Positions 43,962-52,441 of a stretch of 52,830 bases of DNA are shown here, one piece after another (position 1 is the stretch's first letter; every line of letters starts with the position of its first letter). The notes beneath the pieces were generated by a model. That model was not told the origin of the DNA. It worked only from the letters and a program-made list of their open reading frames with translations, and searched no databases. The position numbers and the translations under genes were made by a program. This DNA comes from Dehalococcoidia bacterium (GTDB lineage Bacteria > Chloroflexota > Dehalococcoidia > Lucifugimonadales > UBA3495). The stretch is from the NCBI GenBank assembly GCA_022825745.1, contig JAJDWF010000133.1, positions 1-52,830 of the forward strand, written 5' to 3'.

Positions 43962-44159
43962 TCACCCGCAATTGGTAGCGATAGCTATCAAAATCAAGAC
44001 GGCCACAGTCCCGACTCCAAACACGATCATTTTGACCTTTTGGTCACGCTGCCGCCGGCATTCACCGCAAACTCCGGTTCGGTTTACGGGCTCGCCTGCC
44101 CGGACTTCTACCGTGAACTCGCGTCCGCATTGGTCGCAAATCGCCGTGTGGTAGTACAT
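43962..44159 (-). CDS. Small zinc-ribbon membrane protein, first gene of the operon
   Basis: A 65-residue protein with ICDQCGRE and VCGECRRQ (zinc ribbon), then one membrane helix (MIVFGVGTVAVLILIAIA) and a CG terminus like its neighbour. TGGAGGAA is the ribosome site 4-10 bases before the ATG, and is part of an inverted repeat that could hide it. The stop is TGA after CG; readthrough is not suggested because the next frame is not conserved-looking. Confidence 0.75.
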   Translation of the reverse strand: MYYHTAICDQCGREFTVEVRAGEPVNRTGVCGECRRQRDQKVKMIVFGVGTVAVLILIAIATNCG

Positions 44160-44163
44160 TCCA

Positions 44164-44197
44164 GTTCCTCCAGTTATGTAGGGATTGGTGGAGGAAC
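44164..44197 (-). promoter_or_regulatory. Inverted repeat that could sequester the operon's ribosome site
   Basis: GTTCCTCCA (44189-44197 on the minus strand) pairs perfectly with TGGAGGAAC (44164-44172) across a 16-base loop. The second arm is the Shine-Dalgarno region of the first zinc-ribbon gene, so the hairpin would block translation until opened. Confidence 0.55.
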
Positions 44198-45047
44198 CAC
44201 ATCACGTCGTGGAGATGCGCATCACAACGTAAAGCGGCCGCCTCCGGGGACATCCCTACCTGGAAAGGAGGATGGTGGACAGGCTGCAAATTTCGTTGCA
44301 GCCGACGTCCGTTTTAACCCCGCGGCAACCGCTGATAAACTATCAGGCGGCCTGTTGGCCGAGGGCGTCCCCGTCCCGGCGGTGGATGCCCATAAGTCGC
44401 CCCCACTTCTAGCTCAAGCGGGGGCGACGAGTCTTTCAGGAATATGTTGGGCTGGCCCGCGCGTGGGTCATGGAGAACCTCAGGTCAGGCAATAGGTTGA
44501 GGGATTGGCCGAGGCCGTGGACTCGATGCGGAGATTGGCAAAGAGGCACAGGTGGCCCCGCGCGAACAGCATCGTCCGCTGCAACGGAAAGGGGCGTGCT
44601 AAGCGGCCACGTTCTAACAGTGCCCCGACGGGCATAGTGGACCAGATGAGCCACGTGGCACCTCCCCTGCGACCGGTGGTCAGGTACTTGCCACAGTAGC
44701 CCAAGCCGTACAGCGCCGCAGAGAAGGCACGGCTTCCCTGCCATCGAAATGCGCTACACGGCCTTCGCTACAACGAGCGTGTGGCTGTGAACTACTGTGG
44801 CACTTGCAAAATACTTGCAGACCCGACCTGTGTCAACATTTGGGAGAGGACTCGGAGATCAGGCGCGTGCCCATCAGCCGTGATTGGTACGCGGTTTCTC
44901 CCGCGGCTTGGTGTGTCAGCCGTGTAGTCCCCGGTTCAGCAGTCTTTTCGTTCCTGTAATCCAGAGGGTCGCTGGCATTGCGAAAAGCATAGTCGTCATG
45001 GACGGTTTCAACCGCCGTTCAATCAGGCCCGGAGTTTCGCAATTTTC
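44198..45047. other. Structured non-coding region
   Basis: About 850 bases without a believable gene. It has strong hairpins: GGCTGCAA/TTGCAGCC (44282-44303, 6-base loop, extended by GGAC/GTCC), GTCGCCCCC/GGGGGCGAC (44396-44428, 15-base loop containing CTTCTAGCT) and a GGCC-rich stretch between. The second resembles the terminal hairpins of IS200/IS605-type elements, but no tnpA or tnpB is present. It could be a decayed element end, a leader of the zinc-ribbon operon or an uncharacterised RNA. Short frames here lack family-like features. Confidence 0.4.
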
Positions 45048-46178
45048 TCAGCCCAGGGCCTGGGCCAAATCGGCGATGAGGTCGTCGGCGTTTTCCAGGC
45101 CGACGGAGACGCGGAGCAGGTCGTCGGGCGTGGTCGAATCCGGCCCCTCGATGGAGGCGCGGTGTTCGATGAGGCTTTGCGTGCCGCCCAGGCTGGTGGC
45201 GCGCACGAACAGGCGGACGTTGGCGGCCACCTGCATGGCGGCATCGCGTCCGCCGGCGACCTGGAACGACAGCATCCCGCCGAAGTCGGCCATCTGGCCG
45301 GCGGCGGTAGCATGGCCCGGATGGTCGGGCAGGCCGGGGTAGTGAACGGCGGCGACGTTGGGATGGTCGTGTAGGAACCGGGCGACGCGGCCGGCGTTGG
45401 CGCAGTGGGCCGGCATCCGGACGTGCAGGGTGCGGACGCCGCGCAGGGTCAGCCAGCAGTCGAAGGGCGACGGCACCGCGCCGTACACGTTCTGGATCAG
45501 GCGGACGCGCTGGAAGAAGTCGGTATCGGCTTTGCCGACCACCGCACCGCTCGTTACGTCCTCATGGCCGCCCAGGTACTTGGTGGTGGAGTGGACGACC
45601 AGGTCCGCGCCGAGCGACAGAGGGCGCTGCAGCATCGGGCTGGCCCAGGTGTTATCGCAGACGCACAGCGCGCCGGCGGATTGGGCGATGGACGCCATCT
45701 CCGCGATGTCAGTGATCTTGAGCAGCGGGTTGGACGGGGTTTCGACCCAGATCAGGCGGGTGTTGGGCTGCACGGCGCGACGCACGTTGCCGGCGTCGGT
45801 CATATCGACGAAGGTGGTCTGCAAACCCCACGGCGCGAACACCTCGCGGAGCAGGCGGGCAGTGCCGTGGTAGCAGTCGTCGGGCGCGATGACGTGGTCG
45901 CCCGGCGCCAGGGCCTGGAACACCGTGGCCGTAGCCGCCGAACCGGAGGCGAAGGCTGCGGCCACCGCCTAGCCGGAATCGCCGCCCTCCAGTAGCGCCA
46001 GCAGATGCTCCAACGAGCGCCGGTTGGGGTTGTCCGCGCGGGAATAGACGAAGCCGCGGGAGTATTCGCCGTCAGGGTCCCGCTCAAAGGTGGTGGACAG
46101 GTAGATGGGCGGAGCGACGGCGCCGGTGGCGGGGTCGGGATGATGGGCCGCCTGGGCGGCGACGGTTTCAGGATTCAT
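45048..46178 (-). pseudogene. Cys/Met-metabolism PLP enzyme (cystathionine gamma-synthase/lyase type), interrupted by amber codon
   Basis: With the TAG at 45971-45969 (codon 70) ignored, the frame encodes a 376-residue PLP enzyme. YLSTTFERD, YSRADNPNR, FASGSAA, PGDHVIAPDDCYHGT, VETPSNPLLKI, CDNTWASPMLQRPL and HSTTKYLGGHED (PLP Lys) are all in place, with normal C-terminus. Only the amber codon breaks it, between GGDSG and AVAAAF, where one base change from CAG, GAG or AAG would explain it. Options are a recent nonsense mutation, an assembly error or natural suppression. A GTG at 45965 could restart a truncated protein lacking the N-terminal arm. It follows the GMC gene by 8 bases. Confidence 0.72.
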
Positions 46179-46186
46179 CGGCTGGG

Positions 46187-47740
46187 TTACACGCCGGCCT
46201 TGATGAACTCGGCGACGCGCTCGCCGATCATGATCGTGGTGGCGTTGGTGTTGGCGCGGATTACGTCGGGCATCACCGAGGCGTCGGCGACGCGGAGGCC
46301 CCGGATGCCGTGGACCTGGCCGTGCTGGCTGACCACGGCCATGGGGTCGCTGTCCGGCCCCATCTTGCAGGTGCCGGCGATGTGGTGCTGCGTGTAGGCG
46401 TTGCGCAGAATCCAGGCGTCCAGCGCGTCGTCGCTGACCAGGTCGGCGTCGGTGGGGTTGAGCCGCTCGACGATGAAGTCCTTGAACGGCGGGCTTTCGG
46501 CGATTTCCAGGGCCTTGCGGACGGCCTGGCGCATGCGCTGGCGGTCGTAGGGATCGCTGAACAACTGGTAGTCCAAGTCGGGCTGCACGGTGGGATCGGT
46601 GGACTGTAGCGACAGGCGGCCGAAGCCCACGGCGTTCTGGAGGCCGACGCTGAGGCCGAAGTGGAAGCCCTCGCCGTCGTAGGACACGCTGGCCGGGCGG
46701 TGCTCGCTGGTCATCAGGGTGGGCGTAATCTGGAAATCGGATTTGGTGGGCGAATCGTCGGCGCTCCAGCGCAGGCCGACCTGGATGTTGGGCGCGAAGG
46801 TGTCGGGTTCCTCGCCCTCGCCGCGGAACAGGATGTAGGCGGCGGGATGGTCGCGGAAGTTCCTGCCCACGCCGGGCAGTTCGTGGTTGACGGGGATGCC
46901 CACCTCGCGCAGGTGGTCGGCTGGGCCGATGCCGGAGAGCAGCAGGATCTGGGCGGAGCCGATGGTGCCGCTGCACAGGATGATCTCGTTGCCCTCCACC
47001 GTGAAGACCTCGCCGCCGCTCTGCACTTCCACTCCCACGGCCCGGTTGCCGTCGAGGATGACACGATGGGCGTGGATGTTGCCGCGCACGGTCAGGTTGA
47101 GGCGATGGCGGGCGGTGTTGAGGAAAGTGAGCGAGGTGCTCATGCGCACGCCGTCGATGTTGTTCATGGGGCGCGGAGAGATGGCGGTGTAGCAGTCGGG
47201 CGCGTTCTGGTCGGCGTGCTCGGGGATGCCCAGGGCCACGCAGGCATCGTAGAAGGCGGCGTTGAAGGGCAGCCAATCCTCGCGCTTGGGACGGCGCACG
47301 GGCAGCGGCCCTTCGGAGCCGTGGAAGTCGTCGCCGCCGAAGTCCCAGTCGTTCTCCAGCTTGCGGAAGAAGGGCAGGCAGTCGGTGAACTTCCACTCGT
47401 CGTTGCCCCACTCGGCCCACAGGTCGTAGTCCTCGGGGATGCCGCGAAAGACCACCTGGCCGTTGATGGACGACGACCCGCCCATGGCCCAGCCCCGGGG
47501 GATGACCATCGGCTCACTCTGCGAGGAATTGGCGCGGCCGCGCAGGTCCCAGCTGTGGGGGCCGTAGGCGGAGAGCCAGGTGTTGTTGCCCTGCTTGAGG
47601 TCCTGGGGCAGGTGCTCAAAGTCGGGATAGTCGGGGCCGGCCTCCAGCAGGATGACCGACTTGTCGGTCTGCTCGGAGAGGCGCGTGGCCATGACACAAC
47701 CGGCGGAACCGCCGCCAACCACGATGTAGTCGTACTTCAT
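46187..47740 (-). CDS. GMC-family oxidoreductase
   Basis: A 517-residue flavoprotein. DYIVVGGGSAGCVMATRL binds FAD at the N-terminus; GWAMGGSSSINGQVVFRG is the GMC signature 1 and SGIGPADHLREVGI signature 2. The C-terminal HHIAGTCKMG and ANTNATTIMIGERVAEF hold the catalytic His pair region. Such enzymes oxidise alcohols; choline dehydrogenase-like or related compounds are possible. Start at ATG 47740, after a GGAG-containing leader. It ends just before the interrupted PLP gene. Confidence 0.92.
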   Translation of the reverse strand: MKYDYIVVGGGSAGCVMATRLSEQTDKSVILLEAGPDYPDFEHLPQDLKQGNNTWLSAYGPHSWDLRGRANSSQSEPMVIPRGWAMGGSSSINGQVVFRGIPEDYDLWAEWGNDEWKFTDCLPFFRKLENDWDFGGDDFHGSEGPLPVRRPKREDWLPFNAAFYDACVALGIPEHADQNAPDCYTAISPRPMNNIDGVRMSTSLTFLNTARHRLNLTVRGNIHAHRVILDGNRAVGVEVQSGGEVFTVEGNEIILCSGTIGSAQILLLSGIGPADHLREVGIPVNHELPGVGRNFRDHPAAYILFRGEGEEPDTFAPNIQVGLRWSADDSPTKSDFQITPTLMTSEHRPASVSYDGEGFHFGLSVGLQNAVGFGRLSLQSTDPTVQPDLDYQLFSDPYDRQRMRQAVRKALEIAESPPFKDFIVERLNPTDADLVSDDALDAWILRNAYTQHHIAGTCKMGPDSDPMAVVSQHGQVHGIRGLRVADASVMPDVIRANTNATTIMIGERVAEFIKAGV

Positions 47741-48082
47741 AACGGGGGGTTGCTCCTGTTTGGGGTCGGGTGGGATTTTAGCATGGGGGTGCGGGACAGA
47801 AAAATCGCGAGTCTCCATTCTGATACAATTGGGCATTAGTTACTAACTCTGAGGAGACCTCATTGGCCATGGCAACTCACAACCCAGGGCTGACACTGGG
47901 GCAGCGGCTGGTTAAGAACGCGCCCCGCGGCACGAATCTCGTAATCCCGGACAACGAATAGTTGACAGCAGAATCGCTTTCGCGCACAATGAGTTCGCCC
48001 CCCCTGTTGCCTAGGCGGCAGGGTAGCGAAGCCGCCGGAAGGCGGTTTTCGCATATCCGAACGCAGCCTTCACGAAGAACCC
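47741..48082. other. Divergent intergenic region, possible 30-residue frame
   Basis: Between the GMC and NYN genes. TACAAT at 47824-47829 may be a -10 box, followed by GAGGAG at 47851-47856 and a small frame from TTG 47863 or ATG 47869 to TAG 47961 (MATHNPGLTLGQRL..., 30 residues). Whether it is translated is uncertain; it could be a leader peptide or the relic of a longer gene. The rest shows nothing. Confidence 0.35.
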
Positions 48083-48721
48083 ATGCCGACAATCAACATA
48101 TACGTTGACGGATTCAATCTCTATTACGGAGCGCTGAGAACTCTCTGGCCGCAATACAAGTGGCTGGACTTGCAAGGCTTCTGTGAGAGACTGCTGCCGG
48201 GGCGCGAAGTCAAGCGTATTCGCTATTTCACGGCACAGGTTAGAAATACACCCCAAAATCCTGGGGCGGCCAACCGGCAAAGGATTTACCTACGGGCACT
48301 GGCAACGTTGCCCAAGGTCGAAATCCACTACGGGTACTTCTTGACCCATGACGTCCGGCTACCCTTGGCTAATCCACCGCGAAATGGGCCGGCTACCGCA
48401 TTGGTGAGCCGCACGGAAGAGAAAGGCTCGGATGCGAACTTGGCCGCCTACCTGATGCTGGACTGTGGTCGAGGCGACAGCGATGAGGCGGTGGTAATCT
48501 CCAATGACTCGGATTTCGTCGAACCGATACGGCTGGTACGAGACGCCTTGCAAATGAGTATAGGCGTCATTAACCCGTCGCAGCGCAGACGCAGCGTACA
48601 GCTTTGGCAAGCGGCATCGTGGTCATACCCAACCATCAACGAGCGTATCTTTCGCAGCAACCAGTTGCCGCTCCAGCTAACGGATGCGAACGGTACATTC
48701 TCCAAGCCACCAACGTGGTAG
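48083..48721 (+). CDS. NYN-domain protein (PIN-like RNase)
   Basis: A 212-residue protein. INIYVDGFNLYYGA (Asp9, Asn12), EEKGSDANLAAYLMLD (Asp117) and AVVISNDSDF (Asp142, Asp144) are the acidic metal-binding set of the NYN/LabA-like PIN fold. Family members are metal-dependent RNases in RNA maturation, conflict systems or regulation. The next gene is on the other strand. ATG 48083 follows a weak GAAGAAC leader. Confidence 0.85.
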   Translation: MPTINIYVDGFNLYYGALRTLWPQYKWLDLQGFCERLLPGREVKRIRYFTAQVRNTPQNPGAANRQRIYLRALATLPKVEIHYGYFLTHDVRLPLANPPRNGPATALVSRTEEKGSDANLAAYLMLDCGRGDSDEAVVISNDSDFVEPIRLVRDALQMSIGVINPSQRRRSVQLWQAASWSYPTINERIFRSNQLPLQLTDANGTFSKPPTW

Positions 48722-48748
48722 TCGAAAGCCTAAGACTCCTAACGGGCA

Positions 48749-49447
48749 TCACGGCTCGCACGCGGCCCGCGCCCTCAGAAATACCGCGTCCAGCATCTCC
48801 ACGGTGAGGCGGCCGGTTTGGGTGTTTTGCTGGCTGGGGTGGTAGGAGGCTATCAGCAAGGGGCCTCCGTCGGGTAGCTGGGTGGCGACGTTGTGGCCGA
48901 AGGGTGGTTTGCGGTCCGGCGGGGTGCGTCCGGCGGCGGTGTAGGCTCTCAGGAAGGCGTCGAAGGCGATGCGGCCCAGGGCCACCACGGCGCGCAGGTC
49001 GGCTAGCAGTTCGATCTCGCGGGTGATGTACGGGCGGCAGGCGGTCAGCTCGTCGGGGCGGAGCTTGTTCTGCGGCGGCGCGCAGCGGGCGGCGGCGGTG
49101 ATCAATGCACCGGTGAGTTCGAGGCCGTCGCCGATGCGGATGGACTCGGGTTGGTTGGCGAAGCCGGCCCGGTGCAGTGCGCCGAATAGCCAGTCGCCGC
49201 TGCGGTCGCCCGTGAACATGCGGCCGGTGCGGTTGCCTCCGTGGGCTGCCGGGGCCAGGCCAACCACCAGCAGGCGGGCGTCGGGGTCGCCGAACGCGGC
49301 CAGGGGACGGCCCCAGTAGTCCTCATCGCGGTACATGCGACGCTTGACGCGGGCGGTCTCCTCGCGCCACTCCACCAGGCGGGGGCACTTGCGGCAGGCG
49401 ACGACGTGCTCTTGGATCTCGGCGATTGAGTCCGGCAAGTTTGACAT
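48749..49447 (-). CDS. udgB: Uracil-DNA glycosylase, family 5 (UdgB type)
   Basis: A 232-residue DNA repair enzyme. Cys18, Cys21, Cys122 and Cys137 fit the [4Fe-4S] cluster of families 4 and 5. [21 protein letters not shown] and SYHPSQQNT are the active-site and minor-groove motifs; AAHGGNR is typical of family 5, where the catalytic Asp of other families is replaced. It removes uracil and other deaminated bases. Symbol is a functional guess. It ends shortly before the NYN gene on the opposite strand. Confidence 0.88.
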   Translation of the reverse strand: MSNLPDSIAEIQEHVVACRKCPRLVEWREETARVKRRMYRDEDYWGRPLAAFGDPDARLLVVGLAPAAHGGNRTGRMFTGDRSGDWLFGALHRAGFANQPESIRIGDGLELTGALITAAARCAPPQNKLRPDELTACRPYITREIELLADLRAVVALGRIAFDAFLRAYTAAGRTPPDRKPPFGHNVATQLPDGGPLLIASYHPSQQNTQTGRLTVEMLDAVFLRARAACEP

Positions 49448-49460
49448 GGATGCACAGGAC

Positions 49461-50336
49461 TCAGCGTTGCAGGAACTTCAGGATTTTGGGGTTTACTTCC
49501 TCGGGGCGCTCCTGGTGCATGAAGTGGCCGGTGCCGGGGATGATGACTTTTTCCAGGCCACCCTTGAAGTATTCGTACATGCCTGAGCTCAGGAACGACT
49601 CCAGCCGGCGGGGGCGGTCGCGAGTGCCGTGCAGCGCCAGGGTCGGGACGGTTACGGGGCCGGCGCTGATGACGGCCTGGTCGGCCCGCACCCGGTCGTC
49701 CACCTGGGAGGCGTCGTAGCGGGCGCGGTAGTATCCGAGGGCGGCCTGCACCACGCCCGGCTTGCGGAAGGTGGCGCGGATGCTTTCCAGCGCCTCGGCG
49801 GGTATGTCCCACTCGGGCGAGGCCCAGCGCCACCAGCCTTCCACGAAGGCATAGTCGTTGTGGGCGACGATTTCCTCGGCTTCGGGCCGTTGGAAAAAGA
49901 ACCCGTGCCACGTGCCGCGTAAGTACTCGAAGTCCATGCTCAGCTCGCGGTCAACGCGGCCGGATGCGATGGTCACCAGCTTGATGACCTTTTCCGGCGC
50001 CAGGGCGGTTGCGCCGACGACGGCGCCGGCGCCCCAGTCGTTGCCGATCAGATACGCCCGCTCCGCGCCCAGCGCGCCGATGAGTTCCACAGCGTCGCGG
50101 GCCATGAGCGCGGAGTGGTAACGCCCGTCGGCCGGCGCGGACGTGGGAGCGTAGCCACGCATGAACGGCGCGACGGCGCGGTATCCGGCGGCGGCCAGGT
50201 CGGGCAGCAGGTGGCGGAACGAATAGGCGTGGTCGGGGAACCCATGCAGGCAGATGGCCAGCGGGCCGTCGCCCATTTCCAGGTAGTGAAAGTCGATGCC
50301 GTTGGCGTGTACGGAGCCGGTTTTGAAGTCAGTCAT
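49461..50336 (-). CDS. Alpha/beta hydrolase (epoxide hydrolase/haloalkane dehalogenase-like)
   Basis: A 291-residue alpha/beta hydrolase. The oxyanion motif [14 protein letters not shown] and the nucleophile elbow [11 protein letters not shown] (Asp nucleophile, as in epoxide hydrolases and dehalogenases) are clear; TLALHGTRD carries the acid region and GTGHFMHQE the catalytic His. GRV-type cap region contains two Trp-rich helices. Predicted soluble. It starts 17 bases after the luciferase-like gene ends and 13 bases before the glycosylase start. Confidence 0.88.
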   Translation of the reverse strand: MTDFKTGSVHANGIDFHYLEMGDGPLAICLHGFPDHAYSFRHLLPDLAAAGYRAVAPFMRGYAPTSAPADGRYHSALMARDAVELIGALGAERAYLIGNDWGAGAVVGATALAPEKVIKLVTIASGRVDRELSMDFEYLRGTWHGFFFQRPEAEEIVAHNDYAFVEGWWRWASPEWDIPAEALESIRATFRKPGVVQAALGYYRARYDASQVDDRVRADQAVISAGPVTVPTLALHGTRDRPRRLESFLSSGMYEYFKGGLEKVIIPGTGHFMHQERPEEVNPKILKFLQR

Positions 50337-50353
50337 AGCGCCTCGCGAGTAAT

Positions 50354-51454
50354 TTAGAATTCCTTGATTTGCGGCAGCACTGCTTTGCCGAACAGTTGGA
50401 TTTCGGCCATCACGTCCTTGTGGGTGAGGCCGGGCTGCTGGAAGGCCAGGTCCACCACGCCGACGCCGCATTTGTCGTGGTACTCGCGCAGTTGCGCGGC
50501 CACGGTGTCGGGGCTGCCGACGAAGTTCAGCATGCGGATGGCTCCGCCGGAGCGCGCGCGTGGCGGCGACGCCGGCGGCCGATTGCCGGGCTGGCCGGAC
50601 GCGCGGGCGGACTGCACCGCCTGGGACAGCGAACGCCCGATGAACGTGCCGCCGCCTCCGCCGGCCGCTTCGACGCGATCTCTGAGCCGGTGCGCTTCCG
50701 CGTCGGTTTCGGCAAGGCAGATGCCGCCGCGGTACACGATGTCGTCGGGAGCAGGCTGCCAGCCGGCTTCGTCGCACCAGTTCCGGTAATGTCCCACCGT
50801 TACGGCCATGTCGTCGGGATGGTCGTAGGAGATGCCCAGGCCCAAGCGGTTGGCGGCGGCGTACTCGACGGTGTCCCGGCTGCGGGTGGCGACGATGAGC
50901 GGCGGCAGGGGACGCTGCACCGGCTGGGGCCAGACGCACACGGTGCGGTACTGATAGTGCCGGCCCTCCCACGAGAATGGCTGCGGCTCGGTGAGCGCCT
51001 TGAGCACCAGGTCCATGGCCTCGATGAGCCGCTCGCGTCCCTCGGACGGGTTCAGGTCGTACACCTGGTCCTCGCCGGGGGTTCCGCGCATGAAGGCCGC
51101 GACGAGCCGGCCGCCGGTGAGGTTGTCCAGCATCCCGATTTCCTCGGCGGCGCGGACGGGATTGCTGAGCGGCAGCAGTTGGCCCAGCAGGGCGATGCGG
51201 GCGGTCCGGCAGCGTTCGGCGACGGCGGCGGCCATCACCGCCGGGTTGGGCGTGGTGCGGTTGCCGGAGTAGTGATGCTCCGAAAGGCTGATCCAGTCGA
51301 AGCCCAGGGATTCGGCCAGTTCACACTCGGCCATGCCCTCCCGGTAGGACCGTTGGGAGACCTCGGGGTCGTGAAACGCCGGCGGCACCGGCCAGCCGGC
51401 GGGAAACTTGTCCCGGTCGGCGTAGCTCATGCAGCCGAAATAGGATGCCTTCAT
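50354..51454 (-). CDS. Luciferase-like flavin monooxygenase (LLM class)
   Basis: A 366-residue TIM-barrel flavin or F420 oxidoreductase. FDWISLSEHHYSGNRTTPNP, LLGQLLPLSNPVRAAEEIGMLDNLTGGRL (quoted in part) and RGTPGEDQVY are characteristic of bacterial luciferase-like proteins. They cut C-C, C-S or C-N bonds or oxidise alkyl chains using FMNH2; substrate unknown. A Gly/Pro/Ala-rich stretch (about 275-310) may be a flexible insertion. ATG 51454 is preferred over the longer frame at 51535. Confidence 0.9.
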   Translation of the reverse strand: MKASYFGCMSYADRDKFPAGWPVPPAFHDPEVSQRSYREGMAECELAESLGFDWISLSEHHYSGNRTTPNPAVMAAAVAERCRTARIALLGQLLPLSNPVRAAEEIGMLDNLTGGRLVAAFMRGTPGEDQVYDLNPSEGRERLIEAMDLVLKALTEPQPFSWEGRHYQYRTVCVWPQPVQRPLPPLIVATRSRDTVEYAAANRLGLGISYDHPDDMAVTVGHYRNWCDEAGWQPAPDDIVYRGGICLAETDAEAHRLRDRVEAAGGGGGTFIGRSLSQAVQSARASGQPGNRPPASPPRARSGGAIRMLNFVGSPDTVAAQLREYHDKCGVGVVDLAFQQPGLTHKDVMAEIQLFGKAVLPQIKEF

Positions 51455-51606
51455 GGCCAGACCTGCCGTGTCGAGTGCGTGAGGGCGATAGTAGGCAGGG
51501 CGCAGAGAGTTGTCAACGAAGAACGCCGCCCCCACGTCGTCCTTCTTGTGCGCAACGGGCCGCCCGTGGTATGCTTAGGACAAAATAAGTGGTGACAGTA
51601 CCACGA

Positions 51607-52017
51607 ATGCAGTTATTCCGTGCTAAACCATGCTGCCGCAACTGCCAATTCCTCAATAAGCGGGGGTGGTCGTTTTGGGGCGAAGTGTACGATCTCTCTT
51701 GGGATGCAACAGAGAGGGATTCATTGCGGGTTGCAGATCCTTACGTGGCATCCTGTTGGCGCGGGATTTGGGATACGGGCATTGCCCCGGAGTTGAACAC
51801 ACAACTTGCTGCTCTGCTGACACAAAACCGGAGCGGCAAGTGCTTTTTCGTTGAATGGCAGCCGGGTATGTCCTATCCAGGAGCAACAGAGCTATATCAG
51901 GAAATGTCCACAGAGCGGCGGATCAAGAACGCAAACAGGTTGTCGAAGGCTGCTATCGGGATAGCAATGGCAAGCGTATTGGTGACTGCAGCCTTCGGCC
52001 TATTGGCTTTGGCCTAA
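51607..52017 (+). CDS. Hypothetical protein with Cys-rich head and C-terminal membrane helix
   Basis: A 136-residue protein. A Cys triplet near the N-terminus (PCCRNCQF) and a further SCW and GKCFF suggest a metal or redox site, with a Trp-rich centre, and a single membrane helix at the C-terminus (KAAIGIAMASVLVTAAFGLLALA). No family recognised. First gene of the lower-GC right end; the next gene starts 16 bases after its stop. Confidence 0.6.
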   Translation: MQLFRAKPCCRNCQFLNKRGWSFWGEVYDLSWDATERDSLRVADPYVASCWRGIWDTGIAPELNTQLAALLTQNRSGKCFFVEWQPGMSYPGATELYQEMSTERRIKNANRLSKAAIGIAMASVLVTAAFGLLALA

Positions 52018-52033
52018 CCGCAAGGGTTCTAGC

Positions 52034-52336
52034 GTGGCGGGCGAAATCGCGGACGCGATCATTGCTGTCCTGTCGGCCCTAGTGCCTGATAGCGACGGCG
52101 GCAAACTAGCGGCAGCGGGCATATTCTCCTTGCTCGTTCTATTCGTCCTGAGGGTACTCAAACCGGAGTGGGTAGCACTCTGCCTCAGGCACATTTACCG
52201 ATGGCTGCGATGCAAACTTACGGACAGGCATTACTACCAGCAATCCAGCGCATTCGGCAGCATCAATATCTATACAGGGCGGCGCACCGGTACGTTCACC
52301 TGCTACGTGTGCGGCAAGACGATAACCATTACCTAA
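52034..52336 (+). CDS. Hypothetical small membrane protein with a CxxC tail
   Basis: A 100-residue protein beginning with GTG. One membrane helix (AAAGIFSLLVLFVLRVL) is followed by a basic cytoplasmic part with HYYQQSSAFGSINIYTG and a TCYVCGK near the end (one CxxC). Not recognised. Likely in an operon with the gene before it. Confidence 0.5.
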   Translation: MAGEIADAIIAVLSALVPDSDGGKLAAAGIFSLLVLFVLRVLKPEWVALCLRHIYRWLRCKLTDRHYYQQSSAFGSINIYTGRRTGTFTCYVCGKTITIT

Positions 52337-52441
52337 CCCCACAGAGGCGGGCCGGCGATGACACGCTCTTCATTCGCGCTGTTGTCTTGCATTACGGCTG
52401 CCCGCCGCCGGCCTCGGGTGATTTTTCGTAGGGGGCGGATT

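Noticed and set aside
44436..44744. Small frames on both strands in the structured region
   Set aside because: They overlap each other on both strands, lack ribosome sites and show no family-like pattern.
45969..45971. TAG read as pyrrolysine
   Set aside because: No Pyl machinery is in view and the site is not in a methylamine methyltransferase; a nonsense change is simpler.
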